Source: Phymatolithon calcareum (lineage: Eukaryota; Rhodophyta; Florideophyceae; Hapalidiales). Taken from it: 64,000 nt of DNA. Below, piece by piece: positions 10,621 through 20,834 of this stretch (position 1 is the first letter of the stretch; each line of letters starts with the position of its first letter). The notes under the pieces are model-generated. The model had not been told where the DNA came from. It ran no database searches and saw nothing but the letters and a program-made list of their open reading frames with translations. The translations under genes were made by a program, and so were the position numbers. Location: NCBI GenBank assembly GCA_977006965.1, contig OZ345360.1, positions 2,480,001 through 2,544,000 on the forward strand, read 5' to 3'.

Positions 10621-11614
10621 AGAGTTTTTTCCCAGTTCGTCTGAAAAACGGGGCGACAGCGCAGGAAGGTTTCTGGGCTTCAGGGACCGACTGAAAATAT
10701 TTGGAACATGACTTCAAATTTATCCGCTTTCATAACAATTTTCGCTCGCTGTCTACAATTCCAGGGCGTAAGTTGTTCTGCATAGACTGCGTATGCTCAT
10801 ACGCTGCCCAAGGGTCGAGAAAAATGGTAGGGTAAGGGAGTTCAAAGGAAGTAGAAAGAAATCTACCGGCTATGAAAAGCGAGAATATCTCCAATCTGGG
10901 TTCGGCGCATGTTCAGGAGTACGACCAGGAAGGAATTCGTTTTTCCAACAATTCTAACACACATTCGACGTCTGCTTAAGGAGCTGCTTCTAAGGCGAAG
11001 GACCATCTCCATCAAGTGAATTGTACAGGCCAACCTCAAGGAGCTCTTTCTCTCTAACCCACAGATATTTCGTAGGAGAATTTTTCACCCAAGATGTTGT
11101 CAATATATCGTAGAGACTCGTAATTCGACTTCTACAACGGGCGTGCAGTTCTGTTGTGAAAGGAATCGGAGACATTTGCCTTTCCGGGAATGATTGTCGT
11201 CTGTTGACGTTCGATAAACAAAACTGAAGAGCTAAATCCGATTTTACATCATGATGCTGGCCTTCACAGATCGCGCTCAGATTGGAAGGGTGGAAATTGC
11301 CTGATTTGGGAAGATATGTCAGAATTTTCCATATCCTGAACGCAGTGACTTTCAAATCACCAACGCAGAAGTAGCGATGAAATCCACAACGTCTAAGTTA
11401 ACCACAGCCACAATTGCAGAAGTGCACCTTTATCTTTCACGTCAGTGTATGGAAAGAAATAGTGCAAATTCCCGACTGATTTCGTGTTCGCTCGAAATGC
11501 AGCATGCCCAATGCACTTGCTCGCACCAGAATATACAAAGCCAGACCAACAGTGGAGCGCTCCCTGGATTGCAAAGAGCCAGGAGACCCACCCGGGTAGC
11601 TCTCCAACATTCAA
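10621..11614. other. Spacer, nothing recognised
   Basis: An open minus-strand frame at 10990-11355 has no recognisable family and no supporting features. The promoter of the pseudouridine synthase is expected near 10621-10800. Confidence 0.45.
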
Positions 11615-12034
11615 ATGTTCTTTATGTTCATCCTGGCCCTCGGCGGTACCGCCCTCGCAGCCACCACGGTATGTTTCCTGTATCACAATCGGACAGAAGC
11701 GGTCGCTACTGCAGAGGACAATAAACCGGATATTCCTCAAGATTCAAACGGGATACCGATGAGTCCAAAAGCTATGCCACCCGATTTGAGTGAGATCCTT
11801 CGTTCTCAGAAACATAAGGAAAAGACTTGCTCATGTCCCACGTGCCCGATTTGTGACTTCATGCAGTTCGAAGTGGAGAGGGAGCCGGCAGCTAACATTT
11901 CGGAAGTCTTGCAGAGAATCCCGGTTTTTCTAGAGATGTTCCTGAATGCTGACAAGAAATACAAGGCCAAGTATAAGTCGGTACCGAAGAAGAGGCCGAG
12001 GCGCACCGTGACAGTGGTCCAGTCGACGGCGTGA
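11615..12034 (+). CDS. Small single-pass membrane protein with Cys cluster, copy 1
   Basis: A 139-residue ORF without intron. Residues 1-22 are a hydrophobic helix (FILALGGTALAATTVCFLY) followed by a polar region, so it is either a signal anchor or an uncleaved N-terminal membrane segment. Around residues 72-80 is the cluster CSCPTCPIC. The C-terminal tail is strongly basic, with VPKKRPRRTV. The ORF at 42177-42593 has the same plan: N-terminal FIL-ALGG helix, Cys cluster, and a VPKKRPR tail close to the end. The two are therefore paralogues, which makes both more likely to be real genes. I do not recognise a known family. The Cys cluster could bind a metal or form disulphides (inference). Confidence 0.7.
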   Translation: MFFMFILALGGTALAATTVCFLYHNRTEAVATAEDNKPDIPQDSNGIPMSPKAMPPDLSEILRSQKHKEKTCSCPTCPICDFMQFEVEREPAANISEVLQRIPVFLEMFLNADKKYKAKYKSVPKKRPRRTVTVVQSTA

Positions 12035-12189
12035 ACCCTATGGTTCTTGGCAATATGTAGGGGCGATCTATTGAAAAAGTTTCGCCCAGGGCCTTGAGTA
12101 GTATGTTCGGTAAAAGTTGACCAGATTCTAAATTCGAAACGCACTTCTGCTTTTAGAACTGTCTTGTGTGCATAATCTCAACTAAGGCC

Positions 12190-12420
12190 GTCAAATTCAT
12201 ATGAAAGTTCTTCAACTGCCGAGCACCTGGTTTTAAGGTGTGGTGGACGTTTCGTCTTCAGAAGTAAGTTTATTCGTAGAGTGGGCGCAAAAACCGTAGA
12301 AGAGCTACGCCGTAAGAGACCCTTAGCCATACTCAAATTTGTGAACAATGAGAAGCTGCTGCAGAACAGCTTTAGGCACTCACCTTCCGTGTGAGTGATC
12401 TTCCACAATTAAGGAAGAAA
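12190..12420 (+). mobile_element. 3' end of a non-LTR retrotransposon (family A), copy 1
   Basis: Codons 12215-12394 read TAEHLVLRCGGRFVFRSKF and on to KFVNNEKLLQNSFRHSPSV then TGA, open for 60 codons. The same C-terminal sequence occurs at 50643-50822 and 58689-58865. The ETAEHLxLRC motif is the C-terminal zinc-knuckle type segment of LINE ORF2 proteins. The copy is heavily 5' truncated. Confidence 0.7.
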
Positions 12421-13494
12421 GCTCTTCACTCACGCTGTCATCGGCACCGTGGAGGCAAGTAGGTGCTTACCCGTTGGACTGTGAAAAAATTAATCGCCAA
12501 CGTATAAGGAGAGCATGTATGGGGGAGCTCTCTGCCCTTTGCACATGACTTCCTGTATCTCGTGTTTTCAACTGCTCCGATCCATAATCTTCCCCATTGT
12601 TCGTGACTTTTGCAGCCATCTCACGGGGAACGGGGCGGAAGCTGACGCTGTCACGTCACAAGACGAGCATCATAAACTTACGGATCAATATCGGAACAGC
12701 CCACATGAGTCCTGACGTTCTGAAACTGTCTATGGTGATCTGGAAATGAAGCTGGCCAGGAAGACTGATAGAAAAACGAATGTGCTTGACGAACGTACGA
12801 GAAGTGATATTTGTTATAGAGTTACTAACCCATCTGGTGGCACTGGGGGTAGATCTTCTAAGGGGCAGGGTGGCTCAACGCTGTCCGTGCCACATTCTTT
12901 TTCAGGGCGAACACTATAACCTGTCGCTGACCCCAAAAGGGATGGCGACGGCGACAGTTTTCCGCCTGAAGTACAACGCTGGACCTACCGATCTTTGCCG
13001 AGTGGCGAACCTCGCGGGGTTTAATGACGGCTCGAGTCGGCGGGGCGCCTCCTCGCGATAAACGAGATTTACCATACAGTAACCCGGGACGCAGCGACTA
13101 AGGGCGTGACCTCCATACTCTCTACTCTGTGTGGCACAGCTGCAACTTTCCGGTGAGATCACACATCCATATCCTTTCCAAGTTTGTCCTGACATGTTGG
13201 AGCTCACGCACCAGCATACGGTTCGGAGAGGAGACTGGCCCAACGGGATGCTACACAGCTTCTAACACATCCAGATTCTTCACCCACAGTCGATGCCCGA
13301 TCGCGGACGATTGCCATAGAAATCATACATCTGTGCATTGGAGGACTCGGTGATCGAAGAAGAGATGCACAGAGAGCGGAAAAATTGAGATCGCATTCGT
13401 CGCAAGCAACGGATCTTCTCTCACGGCGAAGATTTGAGACACTCTTGTTATCGACGGCACGCCGTTGGTTAGTGTCGGGGGGAGAAGATCATCT

Positions 13495-13545
13495 TCTTTA
13501 CAGATTTTTCCAATCTCATGATGAGATTGGAAAAATCTGTAAAGA
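13495..13545. repeat. Perfect 25-bp inverted repeat with 1-nt spacer
   Basis: Arms 13495-13519 and 13521-13545 are exact reverse complements, separated by a single G. Transcribed RNA would fold into a near-loopless hairpin. It lies about 440 bp upstream of the VOC start codon. Confidence 0.9.
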
Positions 13546-13870
13546 CGGCATTACAGTACATGCACTCAGTGTATGCACATATCTTGTACAATGAATGGTG
13601 TTTTGAGCTAGGATGAACATGTTGAGCAATATTATTGGTCTCCAGAAAATCTGGGTTCAAAGGATTGTCATCCTCTTGGACCTTCGTGCATCGGCTCCGG
13701 CCACGTAACCTCTTTCGCGGATCTTTTCAACAAAAACATGCGCAGAATAGCGGATAGCTCAAACGTTTTGGGAATCATCGCCGTGCACTTGACACCTCCG
13801 ATTCGTCGCGGAATCACGCCCCGAGGTTTGAAAGATCCGATCCGGTCGCGGAACATTCCGCTTTCGTCGG

Positions 13871-13876
13871 TATAAG
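13871..13876 (+). promoter_or_regulatory. Putative TATA box of VOC gene copy 1
   Basis: The word TATAAG lies 115 bp before the ATG, in a block conserved with the second copy, where the same word has exactly the same distance (49537-49542). Confidence 0.55.
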
Positions 13877-13985
13877 AAGCGGTTCTGGCCTTCGTGGAAC
13901 AGTTACTCTGGCAAGCAAAGCACAACAATCGAACCGTCGAACCTATCACATTTCCAAAGAGGCTCAAAATCGACGAACAGTGAAG

Positions 13986-14480
13986 ATGTCCGAGCCATGC
14001 ACTGAGAACACGTCGTCTACCCCCCAGCCCGCCTACTTCTGCACGGTCGTCGTCCCCGAGGGCAAGGGAATCGAGGCGGTTGAGTATTACAAGGAGGCAT
14101 TGAAGGCCAAGGAAGAGGCTTTGTACAAGAACAAGGATGGTACTCTCATGCACGGTTTCATGCGCTCTGCTTTCGGGTTTCCGTTCGGCATCGATGAAGC
14201 CACCCCCAAGGAATGCAACGTGAACCCCGTTGAAGATATGCCGAAACGCGGCTCTGCCGTGATGTTGTACATCAATGTCCAAGAGCCGCACAAGGCCGAC
14301 GATGCCGTCGAGGCCATGAAGACCGCTGGTGCGCACGTCACGCACGAGACGCGTGACCTGTTCTACGGTCACCGCGTTGGCAGGGTCGTTGATAAATTCG
14401 GAGTGGCCTGGAGCTTTGCGAACAATATTCCAGATTTCGATATGGAGAAGTTTACCATGCCGGAGAAGTGGGGACATTAA
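13986..14480 (+). CDS. VOC-superfamily (PhnB/glyoxalase-like) protein, copy 1
   Basis: A 164-residue intronless protein. It shows the single-domain VOC pattern: an N-terminal strand and helix (AYFCTVVVPEGKGIEAVEYY), a central HGFMRSAFGF segment, a second half with MLYINVQEPHKADDAVEAM and AGAHVTHETRDLFYGHRVGR, and the final VDKFGVAWSFA in place of the usual DPFGHxW. PhnB-like proteins of this group have no firm general function; members include metal-dependent lyases and dioxygenases. The preceding frame begins with GTG, so the ATG at 13986 is chosen. A close paralogue lies at 49652-50149, including about 300 bp of matching upstream DNA. Confidence 0.85.
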   Translation: MSEPCTENTSSTPQPAYFCTVVVPEGKGIEAVEYYKEALKAKEEALYKNKDGTLMHGFMRSAFGFPFGIDEATPKECNVNPVEDMPKRGSAVMLYINVQEPHKADDAVEAMKTAGAHVTHETRDLFYGHRVGRVVDKFGVAWSFANNIPDFDMEKFTMPEKWGH

Positions 14481-16379
14481 GGTGCACAGTGTGCTGTGGC
14501 TTGGTAGCTGGTTTTATTTGCGTTTGAAGCGGAGTGCAGTTGCACTTCGCGTTTGGCATAATGTCTGAATTGTGAAGCAAATAAATGGATTGCGCAGGTG
14601 TCGTGATTTCGTGTTCCACGGCCACTTTTCGAAAGATTTGATGTAGAAAGGCATCGACTCTGCGTGCGGTCGTACCCTCCACCTTCCAAGTCCAGTGGTC
14701 TTTTGTAGATCTACTCGGGTATGGAACAGTGCCAACAAAAGTGTATTGATACTAGAATTTTGTGGAATATAAAAGAACGTTTATCAAGCCATCGAAGCAG
14801 GGACGAAGTCCAAAGTCCTCCGCGCGTCAGCGCAATGGTACACGATGAACAAGTGGACAATACGGTTTGACCACAGCACCTTTTGGCCGCATGACAATCC
14901 GTTTCACAGGGTGTCCTCGATCTTATGATATCCAGCTCGCAGCCGGGAGTAACCGCAATGGGAATCGAATCGGCGGCGACCACCCGTTGACTTAAATTCA
15001 ACGTTCGGAAAGATCCTGAGCTCGAGATCGTAGCACCAACCAACCCTCGACCTTGTGCGTCTCAATAACAAGCAACCAGGGCGCAGCATAGCAACATCTA
15101 CCTCCGTTCGCGCGACCGCATCGAGCAATTGTTTTCTTTATTATCCCACCCTTTATTATCCCACCCTCCTAGACTAGTTTAAGGAAGCGGAAGTCCAGAT
15201 CGGGCTATGGATGGAGCACTGGGTCGGGCCCAGAGGCATTAGAGGATGCGATTTCCTCTAGGGCTCCACTTGCTGACTGTATTTTACCGACACAGCTCTA
15301 TTGCGTCCACTAAAGTTTTGGAGTTCTGGCGCATAATGGAGATCGAGGTAAGTACCGTATTCCTACTCAAGGTGCGTCACGTTCTATGACGTGCTTGGAC
15401 AACTCAATTGTATGGTAATCGAAACTGGTGCGGCAAAAGAAATACAAGTCGAAGACATCGAGGAGGCACTACTACCGTGGGACTAAATTTGCGCACGTAT
15501 AATGAGCGCCTCCTTGATGATGGTAGGCAAGAATTCCACGAAAAGTTAGCTTTTTGAGGGGTGTAGCAAATGGCTGTGTGTTGATGGTAGATGTGCTGCC
15601 AAACTTTATTGTTACGGGGCTAACCCCTCTATATATAGTCTGGGAAACCTGCCAAAACCCTAAACTTAACTCTCATGTGCGACGACGCGGATTCTCCGCG
15701 AGCAGGCATCGCGTATTATTGATATTCCGCGTCTCTCCCTTATGGCTCCTTACAAAGACACCTTGTTCAACGTTGACAGATACAAAACCTTCGTGATGCT
15801 TCGGCGATGAGGTGTCACCGAACATAGACGTACGCTTGCACATCGTGTCCGTTGCCCTGGTTCGTGAATCCTCCTCCGATGTCATAAAGCATAAGGAGCG
15901 CCAACCAAAGTCGATCCTCCAACAAGGGGCGAAGTGCTACGGCGCTTGGCATAATTTCTATGTCTCTTTGCCGGCATTGGCGGCCAAGGTCTTGCGGTGC
16001 CCTCTGCTTATTCGTGACCATGGCCTTCATGTGCCGAAACTTGAGCTCGGGGGACTGTCCTTGCGAAACTATCCCTGAAACGTATACCCGTAGCACCGGC
16101 GATAAGGTTGCACTTTGCCATCACCACTTTCATTCGAAAGAGTGGCGATGCTCAATAGGGGATATTATTTTAGTTTCATGTGAAATGGCTTCCGAATTGC
16201 TTTCCCTTCTTATATTGGAGATGGTAAGATATCTCTTTTTCGCATTCGTGGAAGGGTCCTTGATGGTCACTTCGTGAACTTCAAGAGACTATACTGGCAA
16301 GTCTGTCTTCATGGTCCAAACCCAGTTTTTGAAAATCAATTCATCAAGGGACAGTCCCTTGTGACGCAAAATCGATATA

Positions 16380-16620
16380 ATCGACGAGAGCCCTCACTCG
16401 ACGTCCGCCTGCGAGTCAAATTTTAGCGATAGAATTGGCTTGGACACATACTCCGCATGGACGAGCACCGCACGGTCCGCCAAGTGCTACTCCAGTGCGT
16501 CAAACCAACGCCGGAATCACTTTTCAGCGACGTGCCCAACCCAAACGTACAAACAGCTTTAATTATTTCAAAAGGATAGAATAGAATGGAGAAAACTTCG
16601 ACCCTCGAGGCGCTGCTAAC
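16380..16620 (+). mobile_element. C-terminal remnant of a non-LTR retrotransposon (family B), copy 1
   Basis: With frame breaks, the plus strand reads WLGHILRMDEHRTVRQVLLQ, then SLFSDVPNPNVQTALIIS and NRMEKTS. The WLGHxLRM motif with a downstream DR-W-like segment is typical of the C-terminal region of LINE reverse-transcriptase polyproteins. A related copy is at 34080-34350, with shared words such as GGATAGAAT and AATGGAGAAA. Confidence 0.55.
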
Positions 16621-16659
16621 CTCATTTGGGGTAATTGCATATTACAATACAATACAATA

Positions 16660-16802
16660 ATCGATGAAGTGACAATCGCGAAGACTTGAGAGAGGAAACA
16701 TGATGAGAATGCTGGTAATCAGCGAGGGAATTTCAGTCGTTGATTACCGGCATTCTCATCATGTTTCCTCTCTCAAGTCTTCTCAATTGGCGTTTCATCG
16801 AT
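16660..16802. repeat. Long inverted repeat, 66-bp arms
   Basis: Arms 16660-16725 and 16737-16802 pair at 59 of 66 positions with an 11-nt loop, including 33 consecutive perfect pairs. The outer right end (16798-16817) is also an exact inverted match of 16365-16384. Confidence 0.9.
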
Positions 16803-16951
16803 TATATCGATTTTGCGACACCTTGTATATTAGTGAGTATAGAAAGTGGCTTTGAACTACACTCTGGCGAAATTATTGCAGCTCAAGAAGTGGATCATTG
16901 ACTTGCATGGTTGCATTTGTTGCACACGGTGCCTAAGGAGTCTGTCGGATA

Positions 16952-17143
16952 TTAGAATCCCCAACACTTCATCGGCCCGTCCATTGATAGCGATTTTGTA
17001 TAGTACTTTGCCATCCCCCTATTCATCCATTTGTTCTGGTTAGCTTTGTCGACACGCACGTTAGACTCATCAGTGACACATATCGGGTGTGGTTTTCCTT
17101 TAAATAGGTCATGAACTTTTACAAATGTTTGCGTCCTTTTCAC
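16952..17143 (-). mobile_element. Possible DDE transposase fragment
   Basis: The frame contains HDLFKGKPHPICVTDES followed by a KW-NRG segment and ends KCWGF. This resembles the second catalytic-aspartate region (F-TDES ... KWVNRG ... VWG) of Tc1/mariner-like transposases. It is short and flanked by stops. No terminal repeats are assigned. Treat as tentative. Confidence 0.3.
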
Positions 17144-19370
17144 AAAAACTTATATGCATGAGAAGGAGTGCTGAACGACATTGGATTGGTTGAATATTCT
17201 TGGAAAGTTGATCTGGAGCATGGTCAACACAATTGAGATGTGGGAGAATGTTCAATCGCGGTGAAAGAACGATGTAAGAATTCCACGTTTATGTAGAACG
17301 CCTTTGTTGCAGCTTTAACAGTGCGCATGACGGATTCAAAAACGATGGATGAAGGGTCGGCAATATAAATGTTTGTCAAATAAAACCCTTAGCTGTGATC
17401 GGAAACTTAAGATCGCTTTGTAGGCAAAGAGATAACAGAGAGATATAATTTGCATTGTGCGGGTAGGACGCAGTTAGTTTAGAGGCGAGGCAGGTCAAGA
17501 CTGTCAAGTGAAAGCTGCGCTTCTTCCCTCTGTCGATCTGTTATCCGTTTTAAGAACGCAAAATGGGAGACGTTAGGATGTGGAGGGTAGGTAGAACCGA
17601 TGGTACAGTAGTAGTGTAGCTGTGAACACTTTTCCTTACATAGTGCATCCGAGATATAAACACTGTATTGATGTTTTCAGTCACCGAGTGTCTATTGCCC
17701 GAAACTCGGGACTGTACAGTAGCAGCATTATGTATATATTGTGTTATGTGTACTGTACAGTACAGTACGTGTAATGCTAACAATGGCAGTGCCATTACAA
17801 GGGTAGGGATATAGAACGCATTGGATTGTGTGAAATGAATGGCGGCAAAATGGAGAGGACTCTCCTAATGCGCTAACATGGTACAGTACTGCACATGAAG
17901 TAGTGTGGCGTACACTACCGTGCCGTGGATGAACGGACGCGGTGAAAGAAACTAGAGCGGAGGGTTTTCACGGTCGATCAACTCTTAGAAAGGCAACAGT
18001 GAGGCCGTAGGGTTATCTAACTTCGTTGGTCTTAATTCGTTGGTCTTACAGCATAAATGTGTTAAATTGTCGCAGAAGTCTTGAAAAACAACGCAGAGAG
18101 GAGGTATAATTTAATCTATTTTATTTGTGGAGCACAGATTCAAAAAACCACATATGTCGGTGGAATACGTTCCTCAATCTTTGCTTCCAACGAAGCACAG
18201 GAGTGTTTGATCAGAATGAAAACGTGCAACTGGCGTCAACTCTTGCAGAAATGCTGAGGCGTGGTCCACTGCCGACAATATGGAATTGTCGTTTTATGCA
18301 AGGACACTGCTGGCAGATATTATTCTGCTACGACTGTGTAAATATCAACTTGACAAGGAAGGGTTGAATAGTCTACATTGGAGTGCAGTGCGGTGCTTCT
18401 GTGTTACTGAGGCAAGAAGAATCTGGGAGCACACAGGCTCTCTCCAAAGTAAATCCTATACATGCCCAAATGTAGATGAATTTAAAGCTTTGCCGTTCTC
18501 TCCCGCCTTGAAAACGTACAGTGAAGGAATCGGTGGACAGCGGATACAGCGCTGGGACGGAGGTTGACATCATGATCGCCATCATAATGTGCTCCCACGA
18601 GTGCGCTCCGCTGTCGCTGAAGGGACGAGGGAGAGTGGCAGGAAGAGAGCGCGACCAGCCTACAGACCACCTCAACATTGATGATTGTGGTTATAAACTC
18701 ATCGTGTTTACCGTCTTGTGAATTAGTGGAATCGAACTGCGCAGAGTATGATAGTGTCGGTGTATCAAAAACGGGAACCACACTTGGACGCGACGTACCG
18801 AACGGCCGGTGGGAGAGCCACGACATGAAGGGCATCACCTGCGTGAGATGATGTCATGCATTTATTGGACACTGACTGTGATCGATCGTACCTTTCCGAC
18901 CCACCTGCATCAGTGCTGTCGCTAAAAGAAGATACGAAGAGCGACCTTGACGGGCGTTTGCTTGCGAGAATGAGGAACCGCACTACAGTTGTGCACTGCA
19001 CTACCTTCTACGCCCACGGGACAAGCGATACATTTGTCGCGTCCTTACAACCCGCACTTGTTCGTGCTCTTTCTCTGCTTCAAGCAAGAACGCATAGAAC
19101 ATTCCAGTACCTCAATCACTGCCCTGCAGAGCAACTTTTTGCTTGGACGGAAGTTTTCACCAAGCACCCAAAATGGATCAATGACGTCTTGCAAATTTGC
19201 ACGCTAAATGCATATTCAGGAAGAGCACAAGCAATCATCGTGCTGTCCTGTTACAAGGCGCCATCTATTCGCTTCGCCCAATGAACCGTGCATTCACATC
19301 TCTTTCCAAATTTTGGCTTCCTCACCGGATCAACCACGCTGTCCGATAGCATACCATGATGATGATGTTG

Positions 19371-19461
19371 CAGCACCGTACACCAGGTTTAGTCCTCGTC
19401 TCCAACCGTGTTGGCTGCCAACACGGTTAGCGACGAGGACGAAACCTGGTGTACGGTGCTG
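19371..19461. repeat. Near-perfect 45-bp inverted repeat with 1-nt spacer
   Basis: Arms 19371-19415 and 19417-19461 pair at 42 of 45 positions. The outer ends are CAGCACCGTACACC and its complement. It is the longest tight hairpin in the window. Confidence 0.9.
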
Positions 19462-19495
19462 CTGTTCCTGACGATTCGGATCATCAACTTCAAGT

Positions 19496-19535
19496 TTGCT
19501 TTGCTTTGCTTTGCTTTGCTCTGCTCTGCTTTGCT
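19496..19535. repeat. TTTGC pentamer microsatellite
   Basis: About eight pentamer units, mostly TTTGC with two TCTGC variants, in tandem. It lies just downstream of the 19371-19461 hairpin. Confidence 0.85.
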
Positions 19536-20834
19536 TCCGACAAGCGCGGACGTCACACTGCAGGATACGCTATGCTGCAGTATGCACTGCAAACGTTCGG
19601 TGTCAGACGGTCAGATGTGAAACTCACACAATATGTCTACTTGCCTCCTCACGATAGAAATGCTTGTCTATTGCAGCCGACTGGTTGGCTGTTTCACCTG
19701 CATCCTGTCGCACCGCCCGATTCCATGACTACGCTATGGCTCTCTTTGATTGCATCTTCTATCTGAATTTACGCATGGAACGCTCTCATGATCTCTGCTT
19801 CACACGGTTCCGCATCGTCATGGGTGAGGAACGCCGCGCCGCATCGCGCTGCGCCCACCGTCGCTCCACTCTGTGGAAGCAATCAACGAGAGCCGACTCG
19901 ACCGGACGACGACGCAACCCTTCAATATCGTATTCACATCCTCCACCATTACGATATACCACATGGCCGCGCAACAATTGCTATCTCTCTCAACCCGCAT
20001 GAAAGCAACTCGAATGCTGCACAGTCCGATCCCCATGCGACCTTGACCCACCGGTCTCATGGAGAGCGGGAGCAACTAGATACGAGATCCTCTATCGCAC
20101 TGTATGGCATCCACAAATCAGCTTCTCAAACTCATATGATACCGAGATCCACCTGCCGCCGTCTACCACGTCATGACCCACATCCAAGTCCACTCAATCG
20201 TTGTCCACGCCAACATCCCCCCATTGATCTGCCAAAACCAAATCTTGCTTACCTCGAACCCTCGACGGTCCACCGCCGCCCATTCATACCGTCACGTTTC
20301 GGGTATGCACACCAGCCGTCATGTGCAGCAACAAATAATACTTCATTTTCATCATGATCATCATCATTCACCCGCCGATTGCAATAAAAAAACATCCACT
20401 GTACGCAACCACGAGATACTGTCCCGCCAACGCTCCAGATGGCACGTACGCGCCTATCTGAACGCGCCCACCACACATCTGTTCCATAAATGCCTCTGCC
20501 GCCGCATACGCGCGCCGCTGCATGGCGTGTGCACTTTAAATATCGTCTGCAAACCGTGATCGACCGAACCGTCTCAGCATGGAAACAAACCCCACTGTTC
20601 CTCTCTTCATCTATCATCTCTCCACCTTCTTGCGTTCCTCATCGTGATCACACCGCCGCCCGTCCGACCGTCCCCTGACTTCCAATATTGTCCGTGTAAC
20701 CTGCGATCGTCAGACGACCGTTCCGAGACGACCTTTGCTCCTTGAGCCTATCCACATTTTTCTCTCAACACTTATTCTCCCACACACCCCATTCTTCGCA
20801 CCGTTTGCGACGCTTAAGACTTCACGCACTCATC

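Larger units (their letters stand above)
12035..13985. other. Spacer with LINE fragment, hairpin and VOC promoter
   Basis: It holds a LINE 3' fragment at about 12190-12420 and a 51-bp hairpin at 13495-13545. From about 13613 on, it contains sequence shared with the region upstream of the second VOC gene. I see no other coding signal. Confidence 0.5.
14481..20834. other. Gene-poor 6.3-kb region with retroelement remnants and hairpins
   Basis: Recognisable items are a family B LINE fragment (16380-16620), an inverted repeat (16660-16802), a possible transposase remnant (16952-17143), a long hairpin (19371-19461) and a TTTGC microsatellite (about 19496-19535). Short tandem duplications occur at 15143-15172 and 18022-18048. 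From about 19650 to 20800 the sequence becomes C-rich on the plus strand and is probably the promoter side of the zinc-finger gene. Several ORFs of 100-190 codons exist (for example 18856-19284), but none resembles a known protein. Confidence 0.5.

Noticed and set aside
13668-14477. 269-codon ORF antisense to VOC copy 1
   Set aside because: It mirrors the coding strand and promoter. The corresponding antisense frame of copy 2 is broken, while both sense frames are conserved.
19788-20357. 189-codon His/Pro/Ser-rich ORF upstream of the zinc-finger gene
   Set aside because: Composition reflects a C-rich strand, there is no family match, and it overlaps other open frames on both strands.
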